A stretch of DNA of 64,000 nucleotides from the NCBI RefSeq assembly GCF_029433105.1, contig NZ_JARNTW010000010.1:181513-245512 (forward strand), given 5' to 3'. This DNA comes from Runella sp. MFBS21 (lineage in GTDB: Bacteria > Bacteroidota > Bacteroidia > Cytophagales > Spirosomataceae). This document shows positions 53,617 to 62,558 of the stretch, in pieces; the first letter of the stretch is position 1, and each line of letters opens with the position of its first letter. A program made the position numbers and the translations under genes. The notes under the pieces were generated by a model. The model was given only the letters and a program-made list of their open reading frames with translations. It was not told where the DNA came from and made no database searches.

Positions 53617-56079
53617 TTAAAATTCTCTTTCGCCAAACTCACTTGAGGGTAGCTTCGTTTTGCGGTCAGTTTTGTTGAAACTATAGGAAAGGTTCAGTAA
53701 GAAAATGTTGGTTTCTTGGATGTAATTGGTGGTGGTGTAGAAGTTTGAACCATAGGTGGTTATGCGTTGCTCGTTTACTTTCATGCCCCCAAAAGAAGTG
53801 TTTTGCCAAAGCAATGAAACGCTCATTTTATTTTGCAACAAGGATTTCTTTATTGATAAATTGGGTTGATAAAATCTCGAATCTATCCCTTGGGCGGTAT
53901 TGCGAGCTGATAGGTACGAAAGGTTCAATTGGGTACTCAAAGTAGGAGTGATTTGAAAATTGAGGTTTGAGTTGAGCGAATATACCCACCCTTGGCTGCT
54001 AACAATCACCGATTTATCAAACAAACTTCCGTTGATTTTTAGATTATAGACATTGCCACCGACGAAAAGCTTAAGTTTTTTGATGGGGGCGATTGTTAGC
54101 CCAATTTCTGAACCTATCAAACGAGCATTGCCAGCATTGGTATAAATCCGATTCAAAATGGTATCGTTATAGACGCTATTGACGCGATTGACAATATCCG
54201 TGATTTGTTGGCGATATACATTCCAGTAAAACGATGCCTTTTTTAAATCTTTGGTAATTCCTATTTCATAAATACCCACAAACTCTGGTCGGATGTTGGG
54301 GTCACCTTGTTCGAGGGTTTCGCTGTGTTCGCGTTCGGGGTAGGGATTTAGTTCATTGTTGGTGGAGCGTTGCACGCGGCGACTGTAGGCTACTTTCAAG
54401 CGTAAGTCTTTGCCCATGTCATACAGCAGATTGACAGACGGAAAAAGATTGGATAATTTTAGTTCGTTGGGGCGATTGGTACGATTGTCACTAAATATTC
54501 TGAGGGCGTTTTCGTATCGTAGACCCGACGAAAACTCTAGTTTTTTGAATTTACCTGAGTATTGCGTGTAAAGGCCATGAATGCGATTGTAGACGGTGAC
54601 GTTGGCCGTAAAAGCAGGATTGAGAATAAGGGGTTGATTATTTCCATTTTTTTCAGAATAGACAAATATTCCGTCTTGGTTTTGTTGACGAAATTGATAC
54701 CCCATAGATAGTTTTCCGACCCCGATTTGCTGTTCGTAGTCGGCTTTGAGACGAAGGGCGTTCAATGGATTAGAGCCTGTATTGAGCGTATATTGGAGCG
54801 TGTCTCTTGTATTATTGATATGAATGTTACTGTTTTTGGTAAAACCATCTATGACGGCATTTTCGTACAATCCCGAAAAGCTTAGGGTAGAAGCATTTTT
54901 AAATTTGTGGCTATAATCGAGATTAAACACCTTAAATTCGCCTGATTTAAGTACCAAGTTGGGGTTGTAATATTGGGCACGTCCCACTGTTTGATTGGTC
55001 AGTAGGTTGGTTTTGGTATTGTTTCGATAATAAATATTGGCAGTGCGATACTGGTCTCTACCTCCCAAATATACCCCCGCCGAAAGTTCATCGGCTTTGG
55101 AAAGGGCATATATTGCCGACGCCCGAAAACCATAATTTTCGCGTTTCATACTCCGCTCGCCGTCGCTCGGGAAGCTCGTAAAGATATTGTTGATAGTGGT
55201 GTTGACGTCTCCTTCTCTTCTTCCCGAAATATCGTTTTTGAGGTAATTTCCCGAAACACTTACATCCCATTTGCCTTTGCGATAGTTGAGCGTGGCATCG
55301 AGTCCGTAGCGGAGAGGCTCAGTGGCATTTTCGTAGGCTCGGAGCCGTGGAAGGCCATATTGAAGATTGGTGGTAAGCGACAATCCATCGTTGGTTCCTG
55401 TTTTGGTCACAATATTGATGATACCCGCTTTCCCGTCGGCATCGTATTTGGCGGAAGGAGCGGTTATCATTTCGATTTTTTCGATGGTATTGGCCGGAAT
55501 TTGGGATAAAATCGTGGAGGCATCAATTTGGGTAGGTTTACCATTTACCAAAATCAAAAAACCTTTAGAGCCTCTTATCGTAATCTCGCCTTCGGCATTA
55601 ACCATGACCGAAGGAATATTTCGCAACACATCCGTGGCAGTTCCTCCTTTGGCTACTTCAAACTCTTCGGATTTAAATACTTGCTTTTCGAGCGTTGCTA
55701 CCATGTTGGGTTTGATGCCTGTCACGGTCACTACCTCAAGTTGCTGGCTAGAAGGGGTAAGTACAATCGAGCCTAGATCAAGTCTTTGGCTGGCTTTGTC
55801 GTAGCTTACTTCGATGTATTTTGTTTTATAGCCTACGTACTCCACCTTGATGACGTATTTGTCATCCTTCAGACCTATAAATTGAAAAGAGCCTTTATCA
55901 TCGGCGATTTCGCCTTTTATCAGACTACCTTGACTTTTTGATTCTAAGCGGATAGTGGCAAAAGCGAGCGGCTCGGTGGTGAGCGAATCTACCAATTGGC
56001 CTTTGATAAAACTTCCCGATTGGGCATAGCCGAGAAGTGTAAGAAATAAAGCAAATAAGGTAAAAAGTAACTTTTTCAT
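53617..56079 (-). CDS. TonB-dependent outer-membrane receptor (OMP_b-brl_3 type)
   Basis: 820 aa from ATG 56079, so that MKKLLFTLFALFLTLLGYAQ is the signal peptide (the ATG at 56112 lies before it). Domains: CarboxypepD_reg-like (~20-110: GQLVDSLTTEPLAFATIRL), plug (~130-220: ATDVLRNIPSVMVNAEGEITIRGSKGFLILVNGKP) and a barrel with frequent aromatic turns. It has no SusD partner, and the plug lacks the SusC signature, so it is not SusC. Probably takes up metal chelates or peptides. An AraC regulator follows upstream on the same strand. Confidence 0.9.
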   Translation of the reverse strand: MKKLLFTLFALFLTLLGYAQSGSFIKGQLVDSLTTEPLAFATIRLESKSQGSLIKGEIADDKGSFQFIGLKDDKYVIKVEYVGYKTKYIEVSYDKASQRLDLGSIVLTPSSQQLEVVTVTGIKPNMVATLEKQVFKSEEFEVAKGGTATDVLRNIPSVMVNAEGEITIRGSKGFLILVNGKPTQIDASTILSQIPANTIEKIEMITAPSAKYDADGKAGIINIVTKTGTNDGLSLTTNLQYGLPRLRAYENATEPLRYGLDATLNYRKGKWDVSVSGNYLKNDISGRREGDVNTTINNIFTSFPSDGERSMKRENYGFRASAIYALSKADELSAGVYLGGRDQYRTANIYYRNNTKTNLLTNQTVGRAQYYNPNLVLKSGEFKVFNLDYSHKFKNASTLSFSGLYENAVIDGFTKNSNIHINNTRDTLQYTLNTGSNPLNALRLKADYEQQIGVGKLSMGYQFRQQNQDGIFVYSEKNGNNQPLILNPAFTANVTVYNRIHGLYTQYSGKFKKLEFSSGLRYENALRIFSDNRTNRPNELKLSNLFPSVNLLYDMGKDLRLKVAYSRRVQRSTNNELNPYPEREHSETLEQGDPNIRPEFVGIYEIGITKDLKKASFYWNVYRQQITDIVNRVNSVYNDTILNRIYTNAGNARLIGSEIGLTIAPIKKLKLFVGGNVYNLKINGSLFDKSVIVSSQGWVYSLNSNLNFQITPTLSTQLNLSYLSARNTAQGIDSRFYQPNLSIKKSLLQNKMSVSLLWQNTSFGGMKVNEQRITTYGSNFYTTTNYIQETNIFLLNLSYSFNKTDRKTKLPSSEFGEREF

Positions 56080-56199
56080 GAGAATGGGGTAACAAGCACG
56101 ATAATGCACCAACCAACCCTTGAAAGAATGGTTGATAATTTTTGCAAAATTGCTGCAAGCCCCTTGATAATTTATGGTCTATTTGAAAATAGTATGGTA

Positions 56200-57018
56200 T
56201 TAATGATGTAACGCCCGAAAGACGGAAGGAGTGGAGGCAGTGTGGCGTTTGAAGTATTTCACAAAATGAGAATTATCTTTAAAATCAAGCGTAATGGCGA
56301 TTTCAGAAATGGTCATATCAGTATAAATCAGCAGGCGCTTGGCTTCGCTGATAATAAATTCAGCGAGGATTTTGGCAGCAGATTGGTTGTTGGCTTTGCG
56401 ACAAGCGGCATTTAAGTTTTGGGGAGAAGTATGAAGTAAAGCGGCATAATGAGCAACATTGTTTTTGAGTGAAGTACTCAGCAATTCGCAAAACGATTCG
56501 TATAAGTCTGATTTATTTTTATGTGAATGTGTAATGGAGTGGGCATTTTCTTGAATTTTAGCCAATAATGCCTTTAGGAGTCCTTCAACTACCAAAAGAT
56601 TAGGCGTAGTCTCGGGTTGGTATTCACGAAGCAATAATTCAAAGAGTGGCTCGACGGCTTCGTCGCTTTCGAGATAAATACAAGGATAAGCACTGACTTG
56701 ACCTAGTAGTTTTTTGAGGTCTTTATCCAAACTATTATCTACAAATCCTTTTTTGAGAATCAATACAAACCCATTAGGCTCTTCGTTGAGTTCCCAGTGA
56801 TGAACTTGCTCTTTTCTTACTGTAAATAGCGTAAAAGGCTTGATTGGATAAGATTGATGGTCAATCGCGTGCATGCCACTTCCTTTAGAAAGATAGATGA
56901 TCTCAAAATAACTGTTATGCTTATGAGGGTTGGTTTTTCTAATTTCTTTGCGAAAACGAGCTATCTTGAATAAAAGGTGAGGTTCGAGTTTGTTTTTTGT
57001 TTGGATAGAAGTGTTCAT
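56200..57018 (-). CDS. AraC-family transcriptional regulator (cupin type)
   Basis: 272 aa. The N-terminal part has the AraC_binding cupin pattern (RKTNPHKHNSYFEIIYLSKGSGMHAID, ...VRKEQVHHWEL), and the C-terminal ~100 residues have the HTH_18 tandem: SPQNLNAACRKANNQSAAKILAEFII, then MTISEIAITLDFKDNSHFVKYFKRHTASTPSVFR. It is upstream of and collinear with the TonB-dependent receptor, which it may control. Ligand unknown. Confidence 0.9.
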   Translation of the reverse strand: MNTSIQTKNKLEPHLLFKIARFRKEIRKTNPHKHNSYFEIIYLSKGSGMHAIDHQSYPIKPFTLFTVRKEQVHHWELNEEPNGFVLILKKGFVDNSLDKDLKKLLGQVSAYPCIYLESDEAVEPLFELLLREYQPETTPNLLVVEGLLKALLAKIQENAHSITHSHKNKSDLYESFCELLSTSLKNNVAHYAALLHTSPQNLNAACRKANNQSAAKILAEFIISEAKRLLIYTDMTISEIAITLDFKDNSHFVKYFKRHTASTPSVFRALHH

Positions 57019-57106
57019 TGGTACAACTATTCTCGCTTTCGATTTTATTTTAAAACACTATCCAAAGTGGTTGCTTCTTCAATTTTACCTATTTTGCTTG
57101 TCTCAT

Positions 57107-57150
57107 AAAAAAGACGCTCCTCAAGTCAGGGACTCAAGGAGCGTCTTTTT
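57107..57150. terminator. Bidirectional-type terminator after the GT2 gene
   Basis: AAAAAGACGCTCCT at 57108 pairs with AGGAGCGTCTTTTT ending 57150, extended by AAGTC/GACT, with A- and T-runs on both flanks. It lies just past the minus-strand GT2 stop. Confidence 0.85.
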
Positions 57151-57167
57151 GTATATGGTTTTGTGAA

Positions 57168-58199
57168 TTAAACCCCTATTTTTTCCGTGACCAAATAATC
57201 GGCTTGTTTGACTGTGTGCTGTTTGACCATCATTTCACCCAAAAATCCCGCTAAAAACAGTTGCACACCAAGAATAATTGCCACCAATGCCATGTAGAAA
57301 AGAGGATTTTCGGTGACATTTCGGTAAGGCTCGTTGACGTAGATGAGATAGACTTTCTTGATAATCAATGAGAAAGTAATCGCAAACCCCACCAAGAAAG
57401 AGAGCGTGCCCCAAAGTCCAAAAAAGTGCATGGGGGCTTTACTAAAACGATGTACAAACGTAATCGAAAGCAGGTCAAGAAAACCGTTTACGAAGCGTTC
57501 GAGTCCAAACTTGGAACTTCCATATTTACGAGCTTGATGTTGGACTATCTTTTCACCGATTTTTTGAAAACCATTCCATTTGGCTACGACGGGTATGTAG
57601 CGGTGCATTTCGCCGTAAAGAGTGATATTTTTGACCACACGCTGCTTATAAGCTTTGAGACCACAGTTGAAATCATGCAGATGCACCCCCGAAATACTGC
57701 GGGTAACGGCGTTGAAAAGTTTCGTGGGTAAGGTTTTGCTGAGAGGGTCGTAGCGTTTTTGTTTCCAGCCCGACACCAAATCATAGCCGTCTTCCATTAT
57801 CATGCGGTAGAGTTCGGGGATTTCGTCGGGACTGTCTTGTAAGTCGGCATCCATCGTAATCACCACACTTCCTTTTACTGCCTGAAAACCCGTCTGTAAG
57901 GCAGGGGTTTTACCATAGTTACGATTAAATCGAATGCCTTTGATGTGAGGGTCGCTTACGGCAAGTTTTTGAATGACTTTCCAAGAGTCGTCGTTGCTGC
58001 CGTCATCAATAAGAAGTACTTCATAACTAAACTGATGCTCATCCATAACACGCTTTATCCAAGCGGTTAGTTCGGGCAATGACTCTTCTTCATTGAAGAG
58101 CGGTATAACGACTGATATATCGAGAGCTTCGCCGGGCATAGTATCCAAAATCAATTGCGTATCGCGCAGCAAAGCTACAAATTCTTTTGGTGCTTCCAT
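57168..58199 (-). CDS. GT2 glycosyltransferase, DPM1/GtrB-like, membrane-anchored
   Basis: 343 aa. The cytosolic GT-A domain (residues ~28-240) has VVIPLFNEEESLPEL, LLIDDGSNDDSW, GIRFNRNYGKTPALQTGF and the DADLQDSPDEIP metal-binding block, as in polyprenyl-phosphate sugar transferases. Two C-terminal membrane helices (~265-290 and ~305-330) are typical of GtrB-like proteins. It makes lipid-linked sugars for envelope glycans. The first ATG is used; a later Met at 21 is possible. It is divergent from the aldolase operon. Confidence 0.9.
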   Translation of the reverse strand: MEAPKEFVALLRDTQLILDTMPGEALDISVVIPLFNEEESLPELTAWIKRVMDEHQFSYEVLLIDDGSNDDSWKVIQKLAVSDPHIKGIRFNRNYGKTPALQTGFQAVKGSVVITMDADLQDSPDEIPELYRMIMEDGYDLVSGWKQKRYDPLSKTLPTKLFNAVTRSISGVHLHDFNCGLKAYKQRVVKNITLYGEMHRYIPVVAKWNGFQKIGEKIVQHQARKYGSSKFGLERFVNGFLDLLSITFVHRFSKAPMHFFGLWGTLSFLVGFAITFSLIIKKVYLIYVNEPYRNVTENPLFYMALVAIILGVQLFLAGFLGEMMVKQHTVKQADYLVTEKIGV

Positions 58200-58482
58200 G
58201 GTATTTTGCGGATTAGGGTACGATGTAAAGACCCATGCTCAACAAACGTGCCAAAGGTCCAATAAATTTCAAGAAACCTTCTGTTTCTTAGCTAGCTGAG
58301 AAATGTCCTCTCTGCATCTTAGAAGAGTTTAGAAAGGAATAAAAACCTGTATGCTATACCGATAGCTTAATTTTTTTGTGTTGTTCATAAAATATGAAGT
58401 AAGAAATAGCCCTATTTGAGCTTAAAAGAGTAATATTTTATACCCAAAAGAAAATACAATTAATTCGAAAAAGAATATCTCA
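58200..58482. other. Divergent promoter region, nothing else seen
   Basis: 283 bp between the GT2 gene (minus) and the aldolase operon (plus). No repeats or genes noted. Confidence 0.5.
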
Positions 58483-59286
58483 ATGCTCCTCCAAAAATTA
58501 AAAAACGGACAGAATGTGTATGGTACATGTATCACCTCTATTTCTCCTATGTGGCCCGCAGCCATAAAGCGAACGGGAGTAGATTTTGTATTTATTGATA
58601 CTGAGCATATTCCGTTAGACAGGGCGGACTTGGCCAAGCTTTGTCAGATTTTTCGAGCTTTAGAGATTACGCCTATCGTACGTATTCCGAGCCCTGACCC
58701 TTTTCTAGCTTGCCAAGTGATAGACGGAGGAGCGCTAGGAGTAGTGGCTCCTTATTTGGAGTCAGTAGAGCAAATACGGGAGCTAGTGGGTAGTACCAAG
58801 TTTCGCCCACTCAAAGGTGAAAAACTGCATCAGTATCTATACGGCCACGAAGAAATGCCTGCTGAATTGGCGCAGTATATTACGAATTTCAACGCTCAAA
58901 ATATCTGTATTGCCAACATCGAAAGTGTGCCCGCCGTAGAGCGTTTAGATGATTTGTTGTTGGTGCCGGGACTGGATGCGGTTTTTATTGGACCGCATGA
59001 TTTGTCTGTCAGTTTAGGTTTGCCAGAGCAATACGACCATCCCGAATTTGAGAAAGTAGTGCGTGAGATTATTCACAAAACACGCCGGCATGGTTTGTCG
59101 ATTGGAATTCATTTTTCGCTCGAACCTGAGCGCCAAATTCAATGGATGAAAGAAGGAGCTAACATAGTTGTTCACAGTTTTGATATAGCACTCTTTACTC
59201 AACGTTTAAAACATGACCTTTCTATTATCAAACAAGCGGCGGGGGAGGTGGTCTCTTCTACCACCGTCGAAAATTTGATTGTCTAA
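58483..59286 (+). CDS. HpcH/HpaI-family class II aldolase
   Basis: 267 aa, cytosolic TIM-barrel aldolase of the 2-keto-3-deoxy sugar-acid type (GarL/HpaI relatives). Marks: FVFIDTEHIPLDRA with the catalytic His, IVRIPSPDP with Arg, GGALGVVAPYLES, NICIANIESVPAVERLDDLL (metal-binding Glu) and GLDAVFIGPHDLSVSLG (metal-binding Asp). It would split or form a 2-keto-3-deoxy-acid; whether the substrate is a sugar acid from the galactarate or the keto-glycoside route is not known. It is the first gene of the 58.5-64 kb unit. Confidence 0.85.
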   Translation: MLLQKLKNGQNVYGTCITSISPMWPAAIKRTGVDFVFIDTEHIPLDRADLAKLCQIFRALEITPIVRIPSPDPFLACQVIDGGALGVVAPYLESVEQIRELVGSTKFRPLKGEKLHQYLYGHEEMPAELAQYITNFNAQNICIANIESVPAVERLDDLLLVPGLDAVFIGPHDLSVSLGLPEQYDHPEFEKVVREIIHKTRRHGLSIGIHFSLEPERQIQWMKEGANIVVHSFDIALFTQRLKHDLSIIKQAAGEVVSSTTVENLIV

Positions 59287-59317
59287 ACATCATTCTATCC
59301 AAAATCTTTCCTCTTTT

Positions 59318-61453
59318 ATGACCGCCGATAATTCTTCAATAGTGATTCTTCCAAAATCACCTAGTATGCGTTTAAGCACTTACTTTTTGGTGGGGATTTC
59401 ATTATCGATTGGGTGGGGTATCAGAGGAAATTTTGGGCATGAATACGGGGCTGCTTTTGCGGGATGTTTGGCTGCGCTTACGGCTTGCTTGCTATCTGGC
59501 AGGGCAGATTGGCGTAGTCGGGTGCTTCACTTTGGTTTTTTGGGAGCTATAGGTTGGGGATTTGGAGGTTCTATTTCTTACATGCAAGTCATCTCAGCTA
59601 CCGAAAGCGGGCATTTGGCTTCACAGTGGTATGGATATATCGCTCTTTTTTACATTGGTTTTTTGTGGGCAGGTCTTGGGGGAGCGGGCACGGCTTTGGC
59701 GGCGGTAGGAGATATAAAACTCCTTAATCGTATCACTAAACCTATTACTTGGCTTTTTGGGGTGTGGTTTGTGTTGGATTTAATCGAAGACCCCGTAGCC
59801 AATTGGCTTCAATCGGGCGTTGGTTTTGACCATACATGGTCTAGACACAAAAGTCCTTTGTATTGGTTTGATGCAGACTATCTTCCGGCCTTTTTTGCTT
59901 TACTCGCCGCAGGTCTGTATGATCTTTGGGAGAGAAAAGAAAAAAATGCGGTTTGGCTATTGGTTTATTTGGCAATAGGCGCAAGTTTGGGTTGGGGGGT
60001 ACAAAGTGTGCTTCGTTTCACAGGTTTAGAAACCCCCTTGGCTTCTTTACTCACCTATTCTTTGGGCGATGCCACTTATATTGACCCTGCTACGGGTAAA
60101 GCGGCTTTTGACGCCCACAACTTCCTCAACAATTGGCCGCAGTGGTTTGGTGATTACCCTCAGCATGTAGGCTGGGTAGTGGGAGCTGTGTTGGGCACCA
60201 CGGCTTACTTTGTTCGTTTTGGGAAATTTCGTGATGGTGCTTCTTTGATTGTGTACATGGCGGCGGGATGGCTCATCGTTTTTTTGTTATTTCCAGTATT
60301 GGGAAGTTTGTTTTTTACAAAATTTGGAGGTCTTCGTATGACTCCCCCGAGGTCTGACGATTGGGCAGGTATCACGGGGGCTTTTGTGGGGATGAGTCTT
60401 TGGATGCGACACAAAGGCTATTGGGCGGTGGCCTATGCATCTCTGCTTAGCGGGTTGATAGGGGGATTAGGGTTTTCGGGGATTCAGTGGATTAAACAAC
60501 TCTTGATGATGCCGGGCAATCCTCGGATTCTTATTTCAAAAGGCCTACAGCCAGGCTCCGAAGCTTATGAAAGTAGCGTAACTTTTTGGAGTCATTGGCA
60601 GCAACAAAATTGGCATAGTTTTCTCGAACAAAGTTATGGGTTTGTCAATGGAATAGCGATTGCGGTGGCGTTGGCGGTATTGAGTCGGCGGGTGCCGTTG
60701 GATAATACTCCCCCTTCGCCCAAGACTTCTACCGACCGCTGGGCTTTGGGAATAATGTCTGTTTTTGTATTGTTGGGAATTCCTTATATCAACCTTTTTA
60801 AGAATGTCAAAGAATGGGGCGAAAGGCTCAATCCGGATGTATGGACGCAAACTACTTTTGGCGAAAATGGCGAAAAAATAGTTGAGTCTGCCCGCTGGGA
60901 TGTGCCGTATTTGGGAAGGTTGCCTCAAATCGATTTCTTACACTTGACCCCCGAAGGATGGTTTAATCTAACTTGGATTTTATTGTTGGCAATGGCCCTT
61001 CTAATCATACGACGGCATTTTAAGGAGCCCTTAGCGCTGATTCCTTCTACGTGGCTGGGCAAAGGGCAGCTTGTGTTTTTGGTCTTGTTGTGGGTGATGA
61101 TCATCGGGAATTTTGAACGCGCTTTGGTAGGCTGGAGTCCAGAACGTTTATTGACCGAATGGGTCATTACTTTCAATGCCATCGTGGCGACCCTTTTAGT
61201 TTTAATTTTACCTCATGAAAAAGAAACCATCAAGATTGGTAATACCATCCCTTTTCGGGCTTTATACAAAAAGACGTGGTTCACTACGTTGGCTACGGTT
61301 ATAGCGGCGAGTGGTTTTTTCTTGTTGACCAATCGCGCTATTTATCAATATCCTACTTATGAGAAGCTAGATACCAAAAGATATTTTACGCGCTTTGGCC
61401 CTGAGGCGGCGTGGCGTTCGAAGCCTAATCTCAAAAATGCCCAACATAAATAA
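59318..61453 (+). CDS. Large polytopic membrane protein of unknown function
   Basis: 711 aa from ATG 59318; a TTG at 59279 overlapping the aldolase stop and an ATG at 59366 are alternatives. There are about 14-16 hydrophobic segments. Recurrent glycine-rich stretches stand out: SIGWGIRGNFGHEYGAAFAG, GAIGWGFGGSISYMQ, GASLGWGVQSVLRF, and the G-N-F/G-x-x-G pattern suggests packed helices of a carrier. No transporter family is recognised. Charged/aromatic loops (DPVANWLQSGVGFDHTWSRHKSPLYW, ...NWPQWFGDYPQHVGWVVGAV) are large. Its place between an aldolase and a Gfo/Idh/MocA enzyme suggests uptake or modification of a sugar derivative. Confidence 0.65.
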   Translation: MTADNSSIVILPKSPSMRLSTYFLVGISLSIGWGIRGNFGHEYGAAFAGCLAALTACLLSGRADWRSRVLHFGFLGAIGWGFGGSISYMQVISATESGHLASQWYGYIALFYIGFLWAGLGGAGTALAAVGDIKLLNRITKPITWLFGVWFVLDLIEDPVANWLQSGVGFDHTWSRHKSPLYWFDADYLPAFFALLAAGLYDLWERKEKNAVWLLVYLAIGASLGWGVQSVLRFTGLETPLASLLTYSLGDATYIDPATGKAAFDAHNFLNNWPQWFGDYPQHVGWVVGAVLGTTAYFVRFGKFRDGASLIVYMAAGWLIVFLLFPVLGSLFFTKFGGLRMTPPRSDDWAGITGAFVGMSLWMRHKGYWAVAYASLLSGLIGGLGFSGIQWIKQLLMMPGNPRILISKGLQPGSEAYESSVTFWSHWQQQNWHSFLEQSYGFVNGIAIAVALAVLSRRVPLDNTPPSPKTSTDRWALGIMSVFVLLGIPYINLFKNVKEWGERLNPDVWTQTTFGENGEKIVESARWDVPYLGRLPQIDFLHLTPEGWFNLTWILLLAMALLIIRRHFKEPLALIPSTWLGKGQLVFLVLLWVMIIGNFERALVGWSPERLLTEWVITFNAIVATLLVLILPHEKETIKIGNTIPFRALYKKTWFTTLATVIAASGFFLLTNRAIYQYPTYEKLDTKRYFTRFGPEAAWRSKPNLKNAQHK

Positions 61454-61474
61454 AACATTAAAAGTCAAAATCGA

Positions 61475-62458
61475 ATGTCAAAAGAAATAAAATGGGGAAT
61501 GATAGGATGTGGCAATGTCACCGAAAAGAAAAGTGGCCCTGCTTTTAGCAAAGTGCCACATTCGGAGTTGGTGGCGGTAATGGGCCGTAATCCCGAAAAA
61601 GCAGCAGACTATGCCCAACGGCACGGCGTACCCAAATGGTATAGTGATGTGGATGCCCTTATCAATGATCCCGAAGTGGATGCTATCTATATCGCTACGC
61701 CGCCAGATGTGCATCTCGACTATGCGACTCGGGCCATGAAAGCTGGAAAAGCAGTGTATGTCGAAAAGCCAATGGCGCGCAATGCCGCCGAATGTGAGGC
61801 CATGAACCAAATAAGTCGCGAGACGGGCGTTCCACTTTTTGTGGCCTACTATCGTCGAGCTTTGCCTTATTTTTTGAAGCTCAAAGAATTGGTGGAGCAG
61901 AAGGTAGTCGGAGATATTCGTTTGGTAACGGTACAAATTCATTACCAAGCTTATGCCGAAGAAGTGGGGGAAAATGCGCAACCGCGTTGGCGTGTCAATC
62001 CCCAAATTTCGGGAGGAGGGCATTTTCATGATTTGGCTTCTCACCAATTTGACTTTTTGGAGTATCTATTAGGGCCTATCAAATCGGCTCAAGGTATCTC
62101 ACGCAATCAAGCTGGTCTGTATGAAGCTGATGATATTGTGGTGGCCAACTTCGAGTTTGAATCAGGAATACTAGGCACCGGAAGCTGGTGCTATACGCTC
62201 AATCGCGAGCAGCGCCTCGATGAAGGCCAAATCATTGGGTCTAAGGGTAAAATCATTTTTTCTTTTTTTGAAAAATTTCACATCAAAGTCCTTACAGCTG
62301 AAGGTGAGGAAGAATATTATCTGCCTTATCCCGAACATGTACAGCAGCCGCTCATTGAGTCGATTGTGCAGGAATTGCGAGGGGAAGGAACTTGCCCTAG
62401 CACGGGAGAAACGGGCGCTCGTGCCAATGCTATCATGGACCAGATTACGAAGCCATAA
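61475..62458 (+). CDS. Gfo/Idh/MocA-family oxidoreductase, cytosolic
   Basis: 327 aa without signal. The Rossmann fold starts at once (KWGMIGCGNVTEKKSGPAF), with VAVMGRNPEKA, AIYIATPPDVHL and the active-site EKP in VYVEKPMARN. The second domain has FVAYYRRALPYFLKLKELV, SGGGHFHDLASHQFDFLEYLLG (likely catalytic His/Asp region) and GTGSWCYTLN. It oxidises or reduces a sugar or inositol-like substrate with NAD(P). With the Tat-exported homologue at 45-46.5 kb it could form the inner half of a keto-sugar route. It is 21 bp after the membrane-protein gene. Confidence 0.9.
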   Translation: MSKEIKWGMIGCGNVTEKKSGPAFSKVPHSELVAVMGRNPEKAADYAQRHGVPKWYSDVDALINDPEVDAIYIATPPDVHLDYATRAMKAGKAVYVEKPMARNAAECEAMNQISRETGVPLFVAYYRRALPYFLKLKELVEQKVVGDIRLVTVQIHYQAYAEEVGENAQPRWRVNPQISGGGHFHDLASHQFDFLEYLLGPIKSAQGISRNQAGLYEADDIVVANFEFESGILGTGSWCYTLNREQRLDEGQIIGSKGKIIFSFFEKFHIKVLTAEGEEEYYLPYPEHVQQPLIESIVQELRGEGTCPSTGETGARANAIMDQITKP

Positions 62459-62558
62459 AGCGCTCACTACGTTATGTTTTTATGAAAAAAAGCCTTTGGG
62501 GCTTTCCACATCCTTTTTTGGGTATTTCTTAGCATTAAAATCAACACATAGAGTTACT

